From Chromobotia macracanthus (Eukaryota; Chordata; Actinopteri; Cypriniformes; Botiidae), in assembly GCA_036877525.1 (NCBI GenBank), contig JAZGTH010000099.1, positions 1,612,001-1,676,000 of the forward strand: DNA of 64,000 nt, read 5' to 3'. The notes beneath the pieces were generated by a model that worked only from the letters and a program-made list of their open reading frames with translations, did not search any database and was not told where the DNA came from. Position 1 is the stretch's first letter. Each line of letters opens with the position of its first letter. Positions 36,985-48,223 of this stretch are shown in pieces. A program made the position numbers and the translations under genes.

Positions 36985-39172
36985 ATGTCAAAACATGATG
37001 ATGAGGAGAAAATGAACACATCTGATACAACATGGTACTGGTTCTACAAGTCAGAGTGTGGTGGCTGGCACAGAGTTGAGGTTTTTCTTTGATTACTGTA
37101 ATTAATTAGAAATATAATAAAAAGGCATTATTGAATTTTCATTATTTTTCATTTGTTATAGGATTCACCAGTTTGTTTTATGTCCAGTGCTGAACTAGAG
37201 AGATATTACTGGCAGAATCCAGCTGCTGTTTTACACATGATCACTAATGGAGTGAATCTCAGGATTGATTTTGAAGGTAATCAGATGTTTTTATAACTAT
37301 AATTTGAAGTATCATACTAAGGAATGTGCTAGAAATGTTGTATACCAAAGACAGCACTTATGGCTGGATGGCAATATTTGAGATTTTTTATTTTTCTATT
37401 TTTTATTTAGATTTATGTTTTTTATTTTATCAATGGTTGCTATATGCATTAAAATGGTTAAATTTTAGAACGCATGCTGATCAACTTAACAACTGGTCAA
37501 ACATGGCAAATTAAACGCTGTTTTCAGACTGCGAATGGCTGCAGGTAAGATATTTTTAAGACTTCTTGTTCACTTTAAACAGTGGCCCCAGTAAGCAATT
37601 GGGCACAAGGTACAGTACACCTTTAATGTGTAGATGTCACTGCATTAGATAACAAAACAGAAAAATGTACACAAAATAACTTCAAGCAAGACATTTCACC
37701 TATCTTTCACCTTCCCTTTCTGGTTTTCACACATTAATGGAATAAGTTTTTCAATGACAACTGGTTAGATATTTTGTTCTCAAATGATTGTTCTCAGAAA
37801 TACGTACATTTTTGAGTGTGGCTTAAGTATCTGAATATTATTTTGGGTAAGTAGTGTGTAAACAGTGTCAATGACAGTATAGTCACATACTCTGAAAATG
37901 AAATGAAATCGATACATCAATGAAATGAAAAAGAAACCAACCTGTCGTGTGTAACATATGCAGATGTGCTGGCATGTGTCCACCAGCTCACTGGGAGGAG
38001 GTTGATCCCACACTGCCTTACCTGGTAACAACAACCAGTCATCCATGCAGTTACTTTAATGCTGTAAACCTCTGCTGAACATTCACCTCTCTTTACCAGG
38101 CATTCAAGGTGAGAAGCGATACCAGTGAATATCAAGACATAGAGAGGTTTGTCAGAGATGTTGGCTTACTGCAAAACCCCATTGTGTCCATCATCAGAAT
38201 ACAGAATATGGACCTTTGGGAATTGTTTCACAGGTAATGAAAATTCCTGCTGTTTGATATTTAGGTGAATTGTAGGTTTGTGATTTGATGGATAATTCGT
38301 ATCAATTCATATAATCTCATACGACCTGTTTTTGCCCCAGTAGGGATGGGGTTTAGGGGTGCACCTTCATGCTTGCTTCTTTTTTTAAAAAAACGTACAT
38401 ATTTGCAAAACTGACATTGTGAAATAGTTGTTTTCCATGAGATCAGGATGTACAAAGACATGCAGGCCATATTTTATCTCAAAAATATAAAAAAACAATT
38501 CCCACAAATTACTACATTTTAACATTTTACTTATTTGTAGTTACTCTTAATTGTTATTCCCACAATTGCAATAGTAATTTGTATATACACTATTTGTAAA
38601 AAAGTCACATTAGGTTTGCAAAGATTTTTCATCATCAGACTCAGAATTCATATACCTGACCATACTGTGAATTCACAGGAAAAAAAAGCAGTTGATGAGG
38701 ATAAATGGACAGTCAGGCATTGGGGAGCAGAGGCTGTTTCACGGCACAAGCGCAAGAAATCTGCACTCTATATGCACCTTTAATTTTAACTGCAGAATAT
38801 CAGACAAGAAAAGAAATGGATACATATATGGCAAAGGTGAGCTGTGATTGTTTCTTGATACTTTCTTAGTTGTTTTTACACCTTAGGTTAAATAATTACG
38901 TTAAATAACTTTTTTCTCCAGGAGCCTACTTTGCGAAACATGCGTCCTATGCTGCCAGATACAGTGAACATAACAGGGGCATTAAAATAATGCTGCTTGC
39001 TCGTGTTATTGCTGGGAAGTACAGAATAGGACAACCGGATTATCGTACACCTAATGATGACCAGGATGGATACATATATGATAGCTGTGTAGACTGTACA
39101 CTTTGTCCAAAGATTTTTGTGGTCTTTGATTCCAGTCAGATTTATCCTGAGTATGTGATTGAGTTTTGCTGA
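36985..39172 (+). CDS. parp11-like: PARP11-like protein mono-ADP-ribosyltransferase (WWE + PARP catalytic domain)
   Basis: Seven exons join in phase: 36985-37080, 37162-37276, 37469-37544, 37964-38024, 38100-38233, 38679-38836 and 38922-39172 (TGA). They give 296 aa. Residues about 15-95 are a WWE domain (TTWYWFYKSECGGWH, ELERYYWQNP, IDFERMLINLTTGQTWQIKR), which in this family recognises ADP-ribose chains. A short linker (CPPAHWEEVD) leads to the PARP fold: RIQNMDLWELFH, LFHGTS (His182), GAYFAKHASYAARY (Tyr216) and the C-terminal IFVVFDSSQIYPEYVIEF. The third active-site position is Ile287 instead of Glu, so transfer of a single ADP-ribose is expected. Human PARP11 has the same layout at 338 aa. 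A TATATATA run lies about 10-18 nt before the ATG; a 5' UTR exon farther upstream is possible. I cannot separate PARP11 from a fish-specific paralog. Confidence 0.9.
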
Positions 39173-39461
39173 TTCTGTTTAATGTAATATTGCAACTATA
39201 AACTTTGGATGAACTACATGTGTATATAATCTAAAGCAAACGGGGTAATTTGGGACTAAAGTTTCTTTAAAATATTGCTTAAGTTTGGAACTTTATGTAT
39301 TTCAGAGGACAAATCATTGATTGTTATAGTATTTCTTATTTGTTTAACCCTTTGTTTTTACCTGGATTAAAGCATTGAAAAGCTTAATGGGAGCTATAAT
39401 TTTTTTACTGCTTGACTAAGAATGCTCACACAATTCTAAAAGACTTTTACAATCACAGAAT

Positions 39462-39467
39462 AATAAA
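39462..39467 (+). terminator. candidate polyadenylation signal of the PARP11-like gene
   Basis: AATAAA lies 290 nt after the stop codon; a second AATAAA is at about 39613. Both precede the convergent pyroxd1 remnant. Confidence 0.5.
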
Positions 39468-39794
39468 ACTGATCACCAAATGATGAATAATGGGTGCTGG
39501 TGTTCAACCCAAAAACAGCTAGATGTCTTGTTGTTAATGAGTGCACTGCTGTACTATAGATGACCAAAAAAATGTATTATGTGAGAACAGAACACATCCC
39601 AATCTAGAATCAAATAAACTATTACTCTATTTTTGCATTGGCCTGCCATTGTCTTCATGTCTTGGTTTCTTAAAGCTGCAGCTTTAAGAAGGCACCAATA
39701 AAAGCTTAAAGTGCTTAAAGTGGCACCAATAAAACTGAACTCTGTTAAAGGCTTACTAACAGCATTGGCTCCACCTGTGGGGTAAGTTTGTGGT

Positions 39795-42723
39795 TTAGAC
39801 CATTTTCAATTTTAACATGCAGTCAAAGTAGTCTTCATTGTCAATATTAGGATTAAGCAGCTCCTCACCATATCGGGACATATTGAGAATGAGGTTTTCG
39901 AAGGTTTCTTCAAGATCAGTCTCTCTGATAAGAATGGCCCCAACCATTCTGCCCCCAGTCAGAACCACCTTCACATACTCCTGTCCTTTAGTACAGCGCA
40001 CAAGAAGTTCATGGTCCAGGACAGCATGCATAGTGTGCTATATGTCAAAACTTATAAGTCCTGTTAACTGTAAAATAAAAAAGTGTTATTCAGAGAATAT
40101 GTCAGATATGTAATGACAGTTTATGTTTACATTGTTGCCATGAAGAAAAGGATCTGTGTTTGGCATTACGCCTGTTGCACTGACAATGAAATCACAGCCG
40201 TTAGTCGCCCCATTGGTCAGCTGAGTATAAACCGGCCACGTCCCTACAGCAAAAGAAGAAGTGACGTTTTAGGTCCTGTTTTAGTTATATGACATTGCAG
40301 TTTTAGTTTGACTGAATACGTTCTAGTAACCTAATTCAAATTTCTCTGTGTTGAAATGGGAGAGCAGGACGTCTTGCAGTGTGGAGATCTTCTCAACTTC
40401 ACACTCATATTCTATATGGACTGGAACTCTGTGGAAAATGGAGAAAATGAGAGTCGTGTAATAATCAGGTCGAGTGCACTGGTAAAGTGTAAAGCTGAAT
40501 ACAAACCTTCTCCGTTCCTCTCAGATCAATCCCTTCATGCCAGTCTGGGCCCAGGGCACTGCCAATCTCTCCTGACACCACACTCTGGCCTGCTATAAAA
40601 CATACACATTACCAGTCCAAAGCCTGAAATTATCATGATTCTCAGATCTTACAAAAACGTTGATCTAAAACTTTATGCTTAAATGCTTGAAATTAGTTTA
40701 AGATAAATATTGACAGTGAAGGAAAAGCAGAAAACAAGGGTCCAGAATGATATATGGAAACTTTTAACACTATTTAAAATGCATAGAAGGACTCGGTTTA
40801 TCATCCAGTAAGATTATACATTATAAAACACAAATAGGTATGTGCGTAGTGTTTAAGTAGACATAATAGCAATAAGGCTCGTTTTCACAGGCAGGTCTTA
40901 GATTAAGTCAGGAGTAGGCCTCAGTTAAATTAAGACATTTACGTAGCTTTACGTAGCTGGTGTGCACCATGAGAACAATCAGTGTCATTGATATAGTTTA
41001 AGAAATGTTAGCGCAAGTTGCTTTAGTTAAAACAGCTCAAACATGCATTTTAGTCTGGGATTAGATTTAAGACTTGTATGTGAAACCCAGCATAAAGTTT
41101 TTCCTTTTTTAAAAGACCTGCCACAAGAGGGCAGTAGCACACATTTTGTTTGATACAAGCTGTTCATTTACACTGGCCTAAAACAGATCTGGACTCTCTT
41201 CTTTCTCATTAAGAGAAATAGACCCAGACTCACGTACGATGTGTACGATGAACTCATACCTCCTGTCGTGTCAGTCGTGTAGTGTGCTCTCTTGCAGGGC
41301 AATGATCTGTCTTTTTGGCAGCTTCCAGTGAGGGAATGAGGAACTGAGCAGCTCCTCTGTCAAAGAATGTGTTTCCTATGACTTCATCCTTTATAGCCCA
41401 GATCACCTCACAAGCATCAACTTCATATCTGTCGATATACATAGCAAATACAACAATGGTGCTGAACTGGTGTACCACAACTCACAAATGGGTTGCAGGT
41501 CTGTTTTTACAAGGAATAAACAACACTAAATGCAAAAACTACAATGCATGTTACCATAAAAGCATGCAAACTTTTATAAGGGAAGAGAAAACATTTCCTG
41601 TGTTGTCAGTTCATGGCATTGAAGACCATGCTTTAAAAACCTTTAAATGTTTTAGAGGGTTTATTTAGATACTCACACCAATTCTAATGCAATTCTTCCA
41701 TTTCCAACAACAACTATGCTCTTAGCCTCTGATAAATGTTTCTGAAACTCCTGTGACAATAACATACAGATCTTTCCAACTCACCACCCATCTGACTCAT
41801 GGACAAACAAATCTCCAGTGTACCTGAGCACTGTCTGTGTCTCGTATGCCCAGAACATGTGGGTTCTCCTGGGTAAGAAGCTTGGGTCTGGCCCCGGTAC
41901 AGAGACACAGCTTTTTATAATGAAAAGTCTGTCCATTCTCTGTCTGTAATAGCTGAAGAAACAGATATGTAATATTATTAAAATCCTAACAAGCGAAAGT
42001 TTCAAGCATAAGCTGTAGGTGTGTGATTTAACATACATGTTCCTTAATATCAGCTGTTTAACTGCAGACTGTAAGACTTTCAGGTTGGGATATTTGTCTT
42101 CTAAAACACTGGATGGCTGTTCCTCTATATTAAATTCCTCCAAAGTCTTTGACACCTGCATATGAAGCAGACTGGCATGTTACTGCAGCGAATCAAAAGT
42201 GCACGGATTACTCTGATCAGCAACAACAAACACACAACAAACTCGTGAAGTTGAAATGTCAGACCTGCTTGTAATTTGTAATGGTCTTCACTAAAGGAGA
42301 AGCTGTCAGATGATTAACCTCTTGAGCTGGAGACGTGAGACAGACTGGAGACAGACGTGAGACAGACGAGAGACAGACATGAGACAGGCGTGAGACAGAC
42401 ATGAGACAGGCATGAGACAGACATGAGACAGACATGAGACAGGTGTGAGACAGGCGTGAGACAGGCGTGAGACAGACATGAGACAGAAATGAGACAGATA
42501 TGAGACAGACATGAGACAGGCGTGAGACAGACATGAGACAGACGTGAGACAGGCGGGAGAGAGACGTGAGGCAGACATAAGACAGACATGAGAAGCAGTG
42601 ATGACATCAGTCTACACATCAACTATTACATCAGTCACTACATCAGACAGGTTACTAATGTTGTTACCTGTTTAGCACAAGTTACTTCTGCGATTCTCCG
42701 TCTGAAGCCGCTGAACTTTCGCT
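39795..42723 (-). pseudogene. pyroxd1: decayed pyroxd1 (pyridine nucleotide-disulfide oxidoreductase domain 1)
   Basis: PYROXD1 is a FAD/NAD(P)H-dependent oxidoreductase. Its exons are recognisable in order: 42668-42723, 42265-42326, 42037-42155, 41824-41952, 41677-41750, 41260-41428, 40507-40584, about 40360-40428, 40131-40243 and 39795-40016. Family blocks include RIAEVTCAKQ, TLEEFNIEEQPSSVLEDKYP, YKKLCLCTGARPKLL, CEVIWAIKDEVIGNTFFDRG, GSALGPDWHEG, GCDFIVSATGVMPNTDPFL and DLEETFENLILN. The lesions are as follows. There is no ATG before an in-frame TGA in the first exon. The dinucleotide-binding glycines read RRRIAE instead of GGGIAG, and the second Rossmann motif reads GNGRIALEL. The exon starting at 40428 is out of frame with its predecessor and hits TGA at 40405-40407. 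About 90 residues, including the C-terminal FAD motif, are absent between 40131 and 40016. The normal ...EDYFD end runs on for eight residues. Confidence 0.85.
42330..42589. repeat. 11-bp minisatellite, about 23 units, abutting a pyroxd1 exon
   Basis: The plus-strand unit is GAGACAG(A/G)C(A/G)T; 23 consecutive 11-mers run from 42337 to 42589, with a 7-bp partial unit at 42330-42336. On the gene strand it is pyrimidine-rich (CTGTCTCA). The left edge merges with the acceptor CTCCAG of the exon at 42326. All three minus-strand frames are open because 11 is not divisible by 3 and the unit contains no stop. The resulting Ser/Cys/Leu/His-rich open frames are artefacts. Confidence 0.93.
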
Positions 42724-44811
42724 CCTGGTTTGAGGAGTTACACACTTTATATCAACACTGTTGCTGTACTGTTCACCTCTTGATACTGTCTGTGTTCAAC
42801 ATACACAATAGTGTTCATTAGAAAAGACGCTGATAAACAGTGCTTGATGACTTATTGTGACTTTTTTTGCACTGAATGGACTTCCGTGTTTACAGATGAC
42901 TACGGAAAGTGTCGAGGGTTAAATGCACTGCATTAGAAACAACGTGTTTCTCGAAGCACATGCAGCTCTTTCAGAAGAGAAGCTACACCACATCCATTAC
43001 ATGTGAAAAGAAATATACAGTTCAGTGCAGTTAACGTAGAAACAAGCCGTAATACAAAGAGAAATAAAGTTAAAACTGTGATGCTTTCATGAGTCACACA
43101 CTGAAAATAAACCAACAGTGTCAAAAGTGTCAGGACAACTGCAGGGATGTGTTATGTGAATAATGGCATCAGTCACATGTCCTTTAAATGTTGATGTGTT
43201 GATAATGCTGATGTGCCCTGAGAAGTGTTACAACACGTCCTCAGATGTGACACATCTGTCCCCTGATAGAAACAGCTGCCCCTGGTCATTAGAATAACTG
43301 CAGCTACTGAAACAACAGCATGCATTAAATGTGCTTTGATCATCTTATCTGTACTTTCACAAATGAAGAAGTAAGAGATTCATTTTGCTTGGGGCTTGAA
43401 TTTGTCATCAGAACAATCGCCATATTTCAAACTATTTCAACTCTTTGCATGCATTATAATAGGAATGTTACATCCTCCTACACCACAAATGCTTCTCCTT
43501 TATGATCAAAATATTCATTAAATGTTTACAGTTTATCTCTGTATGTCTCTAATGGGTATTCCTGTGTAACCGTTGCTGTATATGGATCTGACAATAAGTC
43601 ATTTATTCTGATTATTAAAATAACATTTCTGTTTAAATGATGTGTAGCTGTCCTTTATTGCATGGCTCTTTGGCATACTTGATTCTGATTGGTCAGTTGC
43701 AATCATCCAAGGTGCTGAGTACATAAACGCAGTACATAAAGTACATAAATTCATGCAAATTCTGACACTTCTTTACCTGTTATACAGACTCTCTGATTGT
43801 ATATACAGTGCTTTATTTACACATATATTTTAAGTCACAGTCAATGGTTTTCTTGTGAACTGGTCGTAATGAAATATCTTGTATCATCTATAGCGTTGCC
43901 CTCATTTGCCACTCTGTGCCACCTGACTGTTACTGGCACGTGTTTTGTATTGCAGAAGCCCTCAGAACTGAGGACTCTTCAGTGTTATTAGAACAGGTTC
44001 AGAGGTCAATAGTGAGTTATTATGGTACACAAAATAACTCTTTGGCATATTTACCTGATGCTGAGCAATAATAGCTTAATTAATGTATAGCAGCACTTCA
44101 GGTGAAAATGTTGCCGTTCTCTGTGTATTCATCAGAACAGGCGCAGGGCTCTCAATCTAATTAGACGTGTCAGCCTGGGGTTCCTGCCTAATGGGTGTGG
44201 CATATTTACATGTATCTGTAACACATTGTATCTGTTGGCTGTAATGATCAGTTTTTATATTTCATTCTGTTTGTTTCTGTATATTTGAGATCATATTGCT
44301 TTTGCCTAACAGGGTGGAAACAGTTATTTTACAGTGGATTTCCTGTAGCCCATCTGGTTGAGTATGAGGCATCAGAATCTGCATACAGTCATGAAATGTG
44401 AAACTTGTATGTGCTGTGTAAGACGAGTCTGCCACATGTACAAGCATGTTATTACTGTAATAACATGTCAACAGAGAAGCTGATATTTCAATGATCTATT
44501 CTGTTTTATTACTCAAAAAACGCAAAATGTCAATTCTTTTTCATTCATGTCCATTTTTATTTCACATTTTATTTATATACCATCATGACAAAGTATTTGT
44601 GTAAGACACTATGCATGATAACCTTATCCTCATGCAAGGTTTATTAAAAACTGCTGTTACCATTATTAATACTGAAAGGCACTGGCTGTCAAAGTTTACA
44701 GAGAAACAAAAATGCAAATATAAAAATGTAATACAAACAAAACAATTGTAATCATTAACACAATCAGCTAACTGACATTTAATTTACTGTTCCTCAGGGT
44801 GAGCAGCTGGA
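42724..44811. other. intergenic: pyroxd1 remnant to iapp
   Basis: No gene or repeat family was recognised. The right end is the iapp 3' flank, where complement AATAAA signals (plus-strand TTTATT at about 44554, 44570 and 44639) could serve as polyadenylation sites. Confidence 0.6.
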
Positions 44812-46467
44812 CTAGAGGTGCACATAGCTGGGTGTCTGAAGAAGATTTCTTTTTCCATAAGCGCTGGATCCTACATTGGTTGGAGTGTAGATGGTGCCAA
44901 TGGTGTTGCTTGATCGGAAAAGAAAGTCTGCTAATCTCTGAGTGATGCAGGTGGCTGTATTACATTTCCTCTTGTCTATCTGATGACTGTGGGGTAGTTG
45001 AGAAATGTAGTCAGTCTTTGATATCTTTATCATTTTAAACAGACTGTAATATGTATCACAATTATACAATATCACACGAGCAAGAGTGCTGATATGTAAT
45101 GCAACAGCATGAATATGTGTTAGTGAAGCAAAAAAAATCTATGTAGTTAATACAGACAAATGAGTGATTCAAACAGTCAGCCGTTCCAATGCATTTTTGA
45201 TGTTGGCTGTTCACTACAGCAGAACTACAGCACTAATATATGCTAGCTGAACATTTTCTGCTGAACTGTCCCTCATTGGTGTGATGGTGTCTTCAATCTT
45301 CTGAGCCATAAATGTAAATGTAAAATACAATTCAAAGTAAAGAGGTTTTGATGCTGTCTACAAAATGGCAGTATATAATTGACATTAATGTCAGGCGGTT
45401 AGCACAAGTACCTGTTCACTGCATTGAGTTCTCTTTGGGGTCGTGGCCTTATAAATCTCACAAAGGGCTTATCATACAGCTCTGTATCCAGCCAGCCATC
45501 ACCCTCTCGAAAGTCATTCTCATTAGATGAGAGGAAGTACCTGTTAACAGAAGAGGCCATAAAACACCAGCTCATCCAGAGCTGCTGTAGACTAACACTT
45601 CACTGACACCTTCTGAAGTGAAGATGTGCCATCACCACAAGTACATCAGCTGTGCCCACTGGTCATATCACACACACACTTATCCACTACCTCATATGAA
45701 CTTCCACTGTAAAAATGTGCTGTCATATAATTTTAACATAACATAAATGTGTTTCATCTAAACATGCAGTTTTAGTCAAACTATGACTGAATATTTGATT
45801 ATATATATACTGGCAGGCTGCCAGTGTCTATAGTGTACACATACTACAACACTGAGGGACCTACTATGTATGTATGCCACTTATTGACAGCTTTTATTAT
45901 CAAACTCTTTCAACAAATGAAAGGTTATTAAGTGTATCGAGTTTGTAAGGAAACAAAAGCGTTTTTGTCTACAAATCTAATTTCAAGCATTTAAAGAAAG
46001 GTCTTTGGAACAAAACATTTTTTGGAAGCTTCTAGAAACAGTCAACATCTGTTCAGACGTTTGACTAATTTCACAAAGTTTGTGATTTTAATCTAACTAG
46101 AAGCAGAATTTTATCATTTTAAAGCAAAGTATGTTGTTAATTCTGCTACTGTTTTAATTCATTATCATGAGACAATTGCTTTTTTAATGAAATTCTGATT
46201 GCATTTTTCACATCTGAATACAAAATTGTAAAGACTATCGGCTATTCAAATGTTGAATCAAATACTTGGTCAAATTGGTCAAACTGGTTAATTGGTCAAA
46301 CGTATAATAAGTCAGGTTTAAATGTCAAACAGGTCTGTCAGTCTACAGTAGAGAGCACGAGGACTCACCTGTTCTGAGGAACTGTGGAAACACAGTACAG
46401 CATCACAGAGAAGAGCACAGTCTGCACAGGCAGTTTCAGATGATACATGACACAGCAAAACAATGTC
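44812..46467 (-). CDS. iapp: iapp: islet amyloid polypeptide (amylin) precursor
   Basis: Amylin is a pancreatic beta-cell hormone co-secreted with insulin. The coding parts are 46448-46369 (ATG at 46448), 45540-45412 and 44986-44812 (TAG), in consistent phase, giving 127 aa. The ATG exon begins at about 46467 with 5' UTR. The N-terminus MYHLKLPVQTVLFSVMLYCV is a signal peptide. A propeptide follows, ending SHQIDKR. The mature 37-mer begins KCNTATCITQ and ends SSAY, then Gly for amidation and the KR cleavage site, with an 11-residue C-terminal flank. Cys2 and Cys7 form the family disulfide. The precursor is longer than the 89-aa human one because the middle exon (YFLSSNENDFREGDGW...) is larger. 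Residue 29 of the hormone is Pro, as in non-amyloidogenic rodent amylin. A non-coding first exon is inferred upstream. Confidence 0.93.
44857..44967 (-). other. iapp: mature amylin peptide region (37 residues)
   Basis: It lies between the KR at 44973-44968 and GKR at 44856-44848. The sequence begins KCNTATCITQRLADFLFRSS and ends TNVGSSAY. The segment equivalent to the human amyloid core (residues 20-29) reads SNTIGTIYTP, with Thr at 25 and Pro at 29. The peptide should be C-terminally amidated through the Gly that follows Tyr37. Confidence 0.92.
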
Positions 46468-46764
46468 CTTATGCAAAAGAAAAGAGCATTTATGAAAAGA
46501 TTATCACACAAGTTTCTCAAATGTGGAAAACATATTTTTATTGATTTATGTGGGAAATTAAACCCATGACATTATTATTGTTAGTGTTCTGCTGAACTCT
46601 GTTAGTTATGTTACAGAAACAACAGTTTTTGCTTTTATGGTCATTTACCAATTTTGTTTGTAATTCTTGTCATTTTAACATGTGAAACAAGAGGTGCTGC
46701 ATCTCTAGCATAATGCTACTACAAAACGTTTACAGATAATATATTTACTGATAAAATCACTCAC

Positions 46765-46890
46765 CTCCTTCAGTTTTAAACCAATGGACAGCAAGGAACT
46801 GATGCTTCTGTCTTTCACACATACACACACTCACTCTCTCCATCCCCTATATTATAGGCTCCTACCCTCAACCACTTGTGACATCATCAC
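46765..46890 (-). promoter_or_regulatory. iapp promoter and non-coding first exon
   Basis: On the gene strand a CRE-like TGATGTCA (46886-46879) is followed by a TATA-like CTATAATATAG (46857-46847). About 80 nt further on is a consensus donor AAGGAG|GTGAGTGA (last exon base 46765). The next acceptor is ATAAG| before 46467. This implies a transcription start near 46820 and a 5' UTR exon of about 55 nt, as in mammalian IAPP. The start site is inferred from TATA spacing. Confidence 0.6.
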
Positions 46891-46899
46891 ACTCCTCCA

Positions 46900-48223
46900 A
46901 ATATAGCCCTCAGTTTCCAGCAAAGATTGGGGGGGGTTGAAACAGGGGTGAGCTTGAAGAACTCAAATTCACAGCATGAGTCAAAAGTGCTACACGCACA
47001 CTTCACTACCTTCATCATCATCACTGACGATAGCTGCCTTCACGTCACATTTATCAGATGAGTGTAAACTCAACCTACAACTAAAAAAACATTTTATTTT
47101 TTTCATGGGTTAATATAGTGTGTTATTGAGACTTTAAAACTGCATGTAAGAGTGACTTTGAACTGCTCAAAATGGCATTGGACAATCTCATGAACAAACA
47201 GCATGTGTGAACAGTATCAAGCTTTCCAGTGCTCTCCAGCAAAGGCACACCTGTGTGATCAGATAACGGATGGGAGGTGTTGTTGGAAATGTGGAAGGAC
47301 ACATTCTTCATACAGCTGCAGCCTGAAGTGAGGATGTCATACCTGTGAAGAATTGCACTTGACCGTTCAGATGACTGAGACTGAACCAGTTAAACCTCAC
47401 TGCAGTGCCTGCAACTATCACACTACTGAACATATGTCAAGAAACTAAATTGAGCATCTGTTTCCCTCTCGGTGTCACCTTGAAACAAACCAACAAAGAA
47501 GTTTTGAAATGAATCATGCCTTCACTGGAGAGAATCTGAACCTGAATCTGACCATCTTACCCAGAAGTCACTCAAATACAAATATGCCTATATCCAGTTC
47601 TTTACCATTGCGACAGCTAGCAGAAACCTTGCTACTCAATGGATCACACATGCCTCGCCTACTTCTGCCTGTCCAACCCATATGGACTTCCTAATGCACC
47701 CATAGCTGTTCACGGGGGCTGTTCATTTCTTCCTCATCTCCAGTTAATGACATCACAGCTCATGAAGAAGTCTGAACACATAAGAACTCACTGAAATGAA
47801 CAAATCTCATGTTAACAGCAGCCTGAGGAGTCAAACAGATGACAACATTTCACTGTACAGTCTTGTGTTTAAACATTTATTATTGTTCATGGAGAATCAA
47901 AAACATATGGTGAATTAATTTGTAATACATGATTCATGATAAATCATAAATAGATATATATTTATATCTAATTTGGTAAATAATAATGAGTGATTATCAG
48001 ATCAATAATGCATTACAATTAACTTAATTATTTCAAGAATGGATCTAACTATTATCAGTATTATTAATGTCTACTAATTATTATTATTATTACTGTTATT
48101 ATTAAATAAGATTTTCTTTATCAAAGTGTCATCCTCTCAGAACTCTACAGCACTCAAACAGTTGTGGAGTGAGTGCATATCTGACTGCAGCTGCATGAGC
48201 GCAGGAGCATTCGTCTGCAGTTC
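46900..48223. other. intergenic: iapp promoter side to GGT 3' flank
   Basis: No coding exon was recognised. An AT-rich stretch at about 47920-48110 and a complement AATAAA (TTTATT at 47876) lie downstream of the GGT stop. The short open frame at 47509-47694 has no visible homology. Confidence 0.6.

Noticed and set aside
41781..42161. Continuous 126-residue minus-strand open frame across two pyroxd1 exons and the intron between them
   Set aside because: Only its first part is in the PYROXD1 frame. The rest reads intron and an out-of-frame exon.
42330..42589. CRISPR array
   Set aside because: Units are contiguous 11-mers without spacers, in a eukaryotic gene. The same reasoning applies to 32591-32842 and 56443-57893.
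42259..42622. Three overlapping Ser/Cys/Leu-rich open frames
   Set aside because: An 11-bp tandem repeat with no stop in the unit is open in every frame. Only the last 62 bp are a real pyroxd1 exon remnant.
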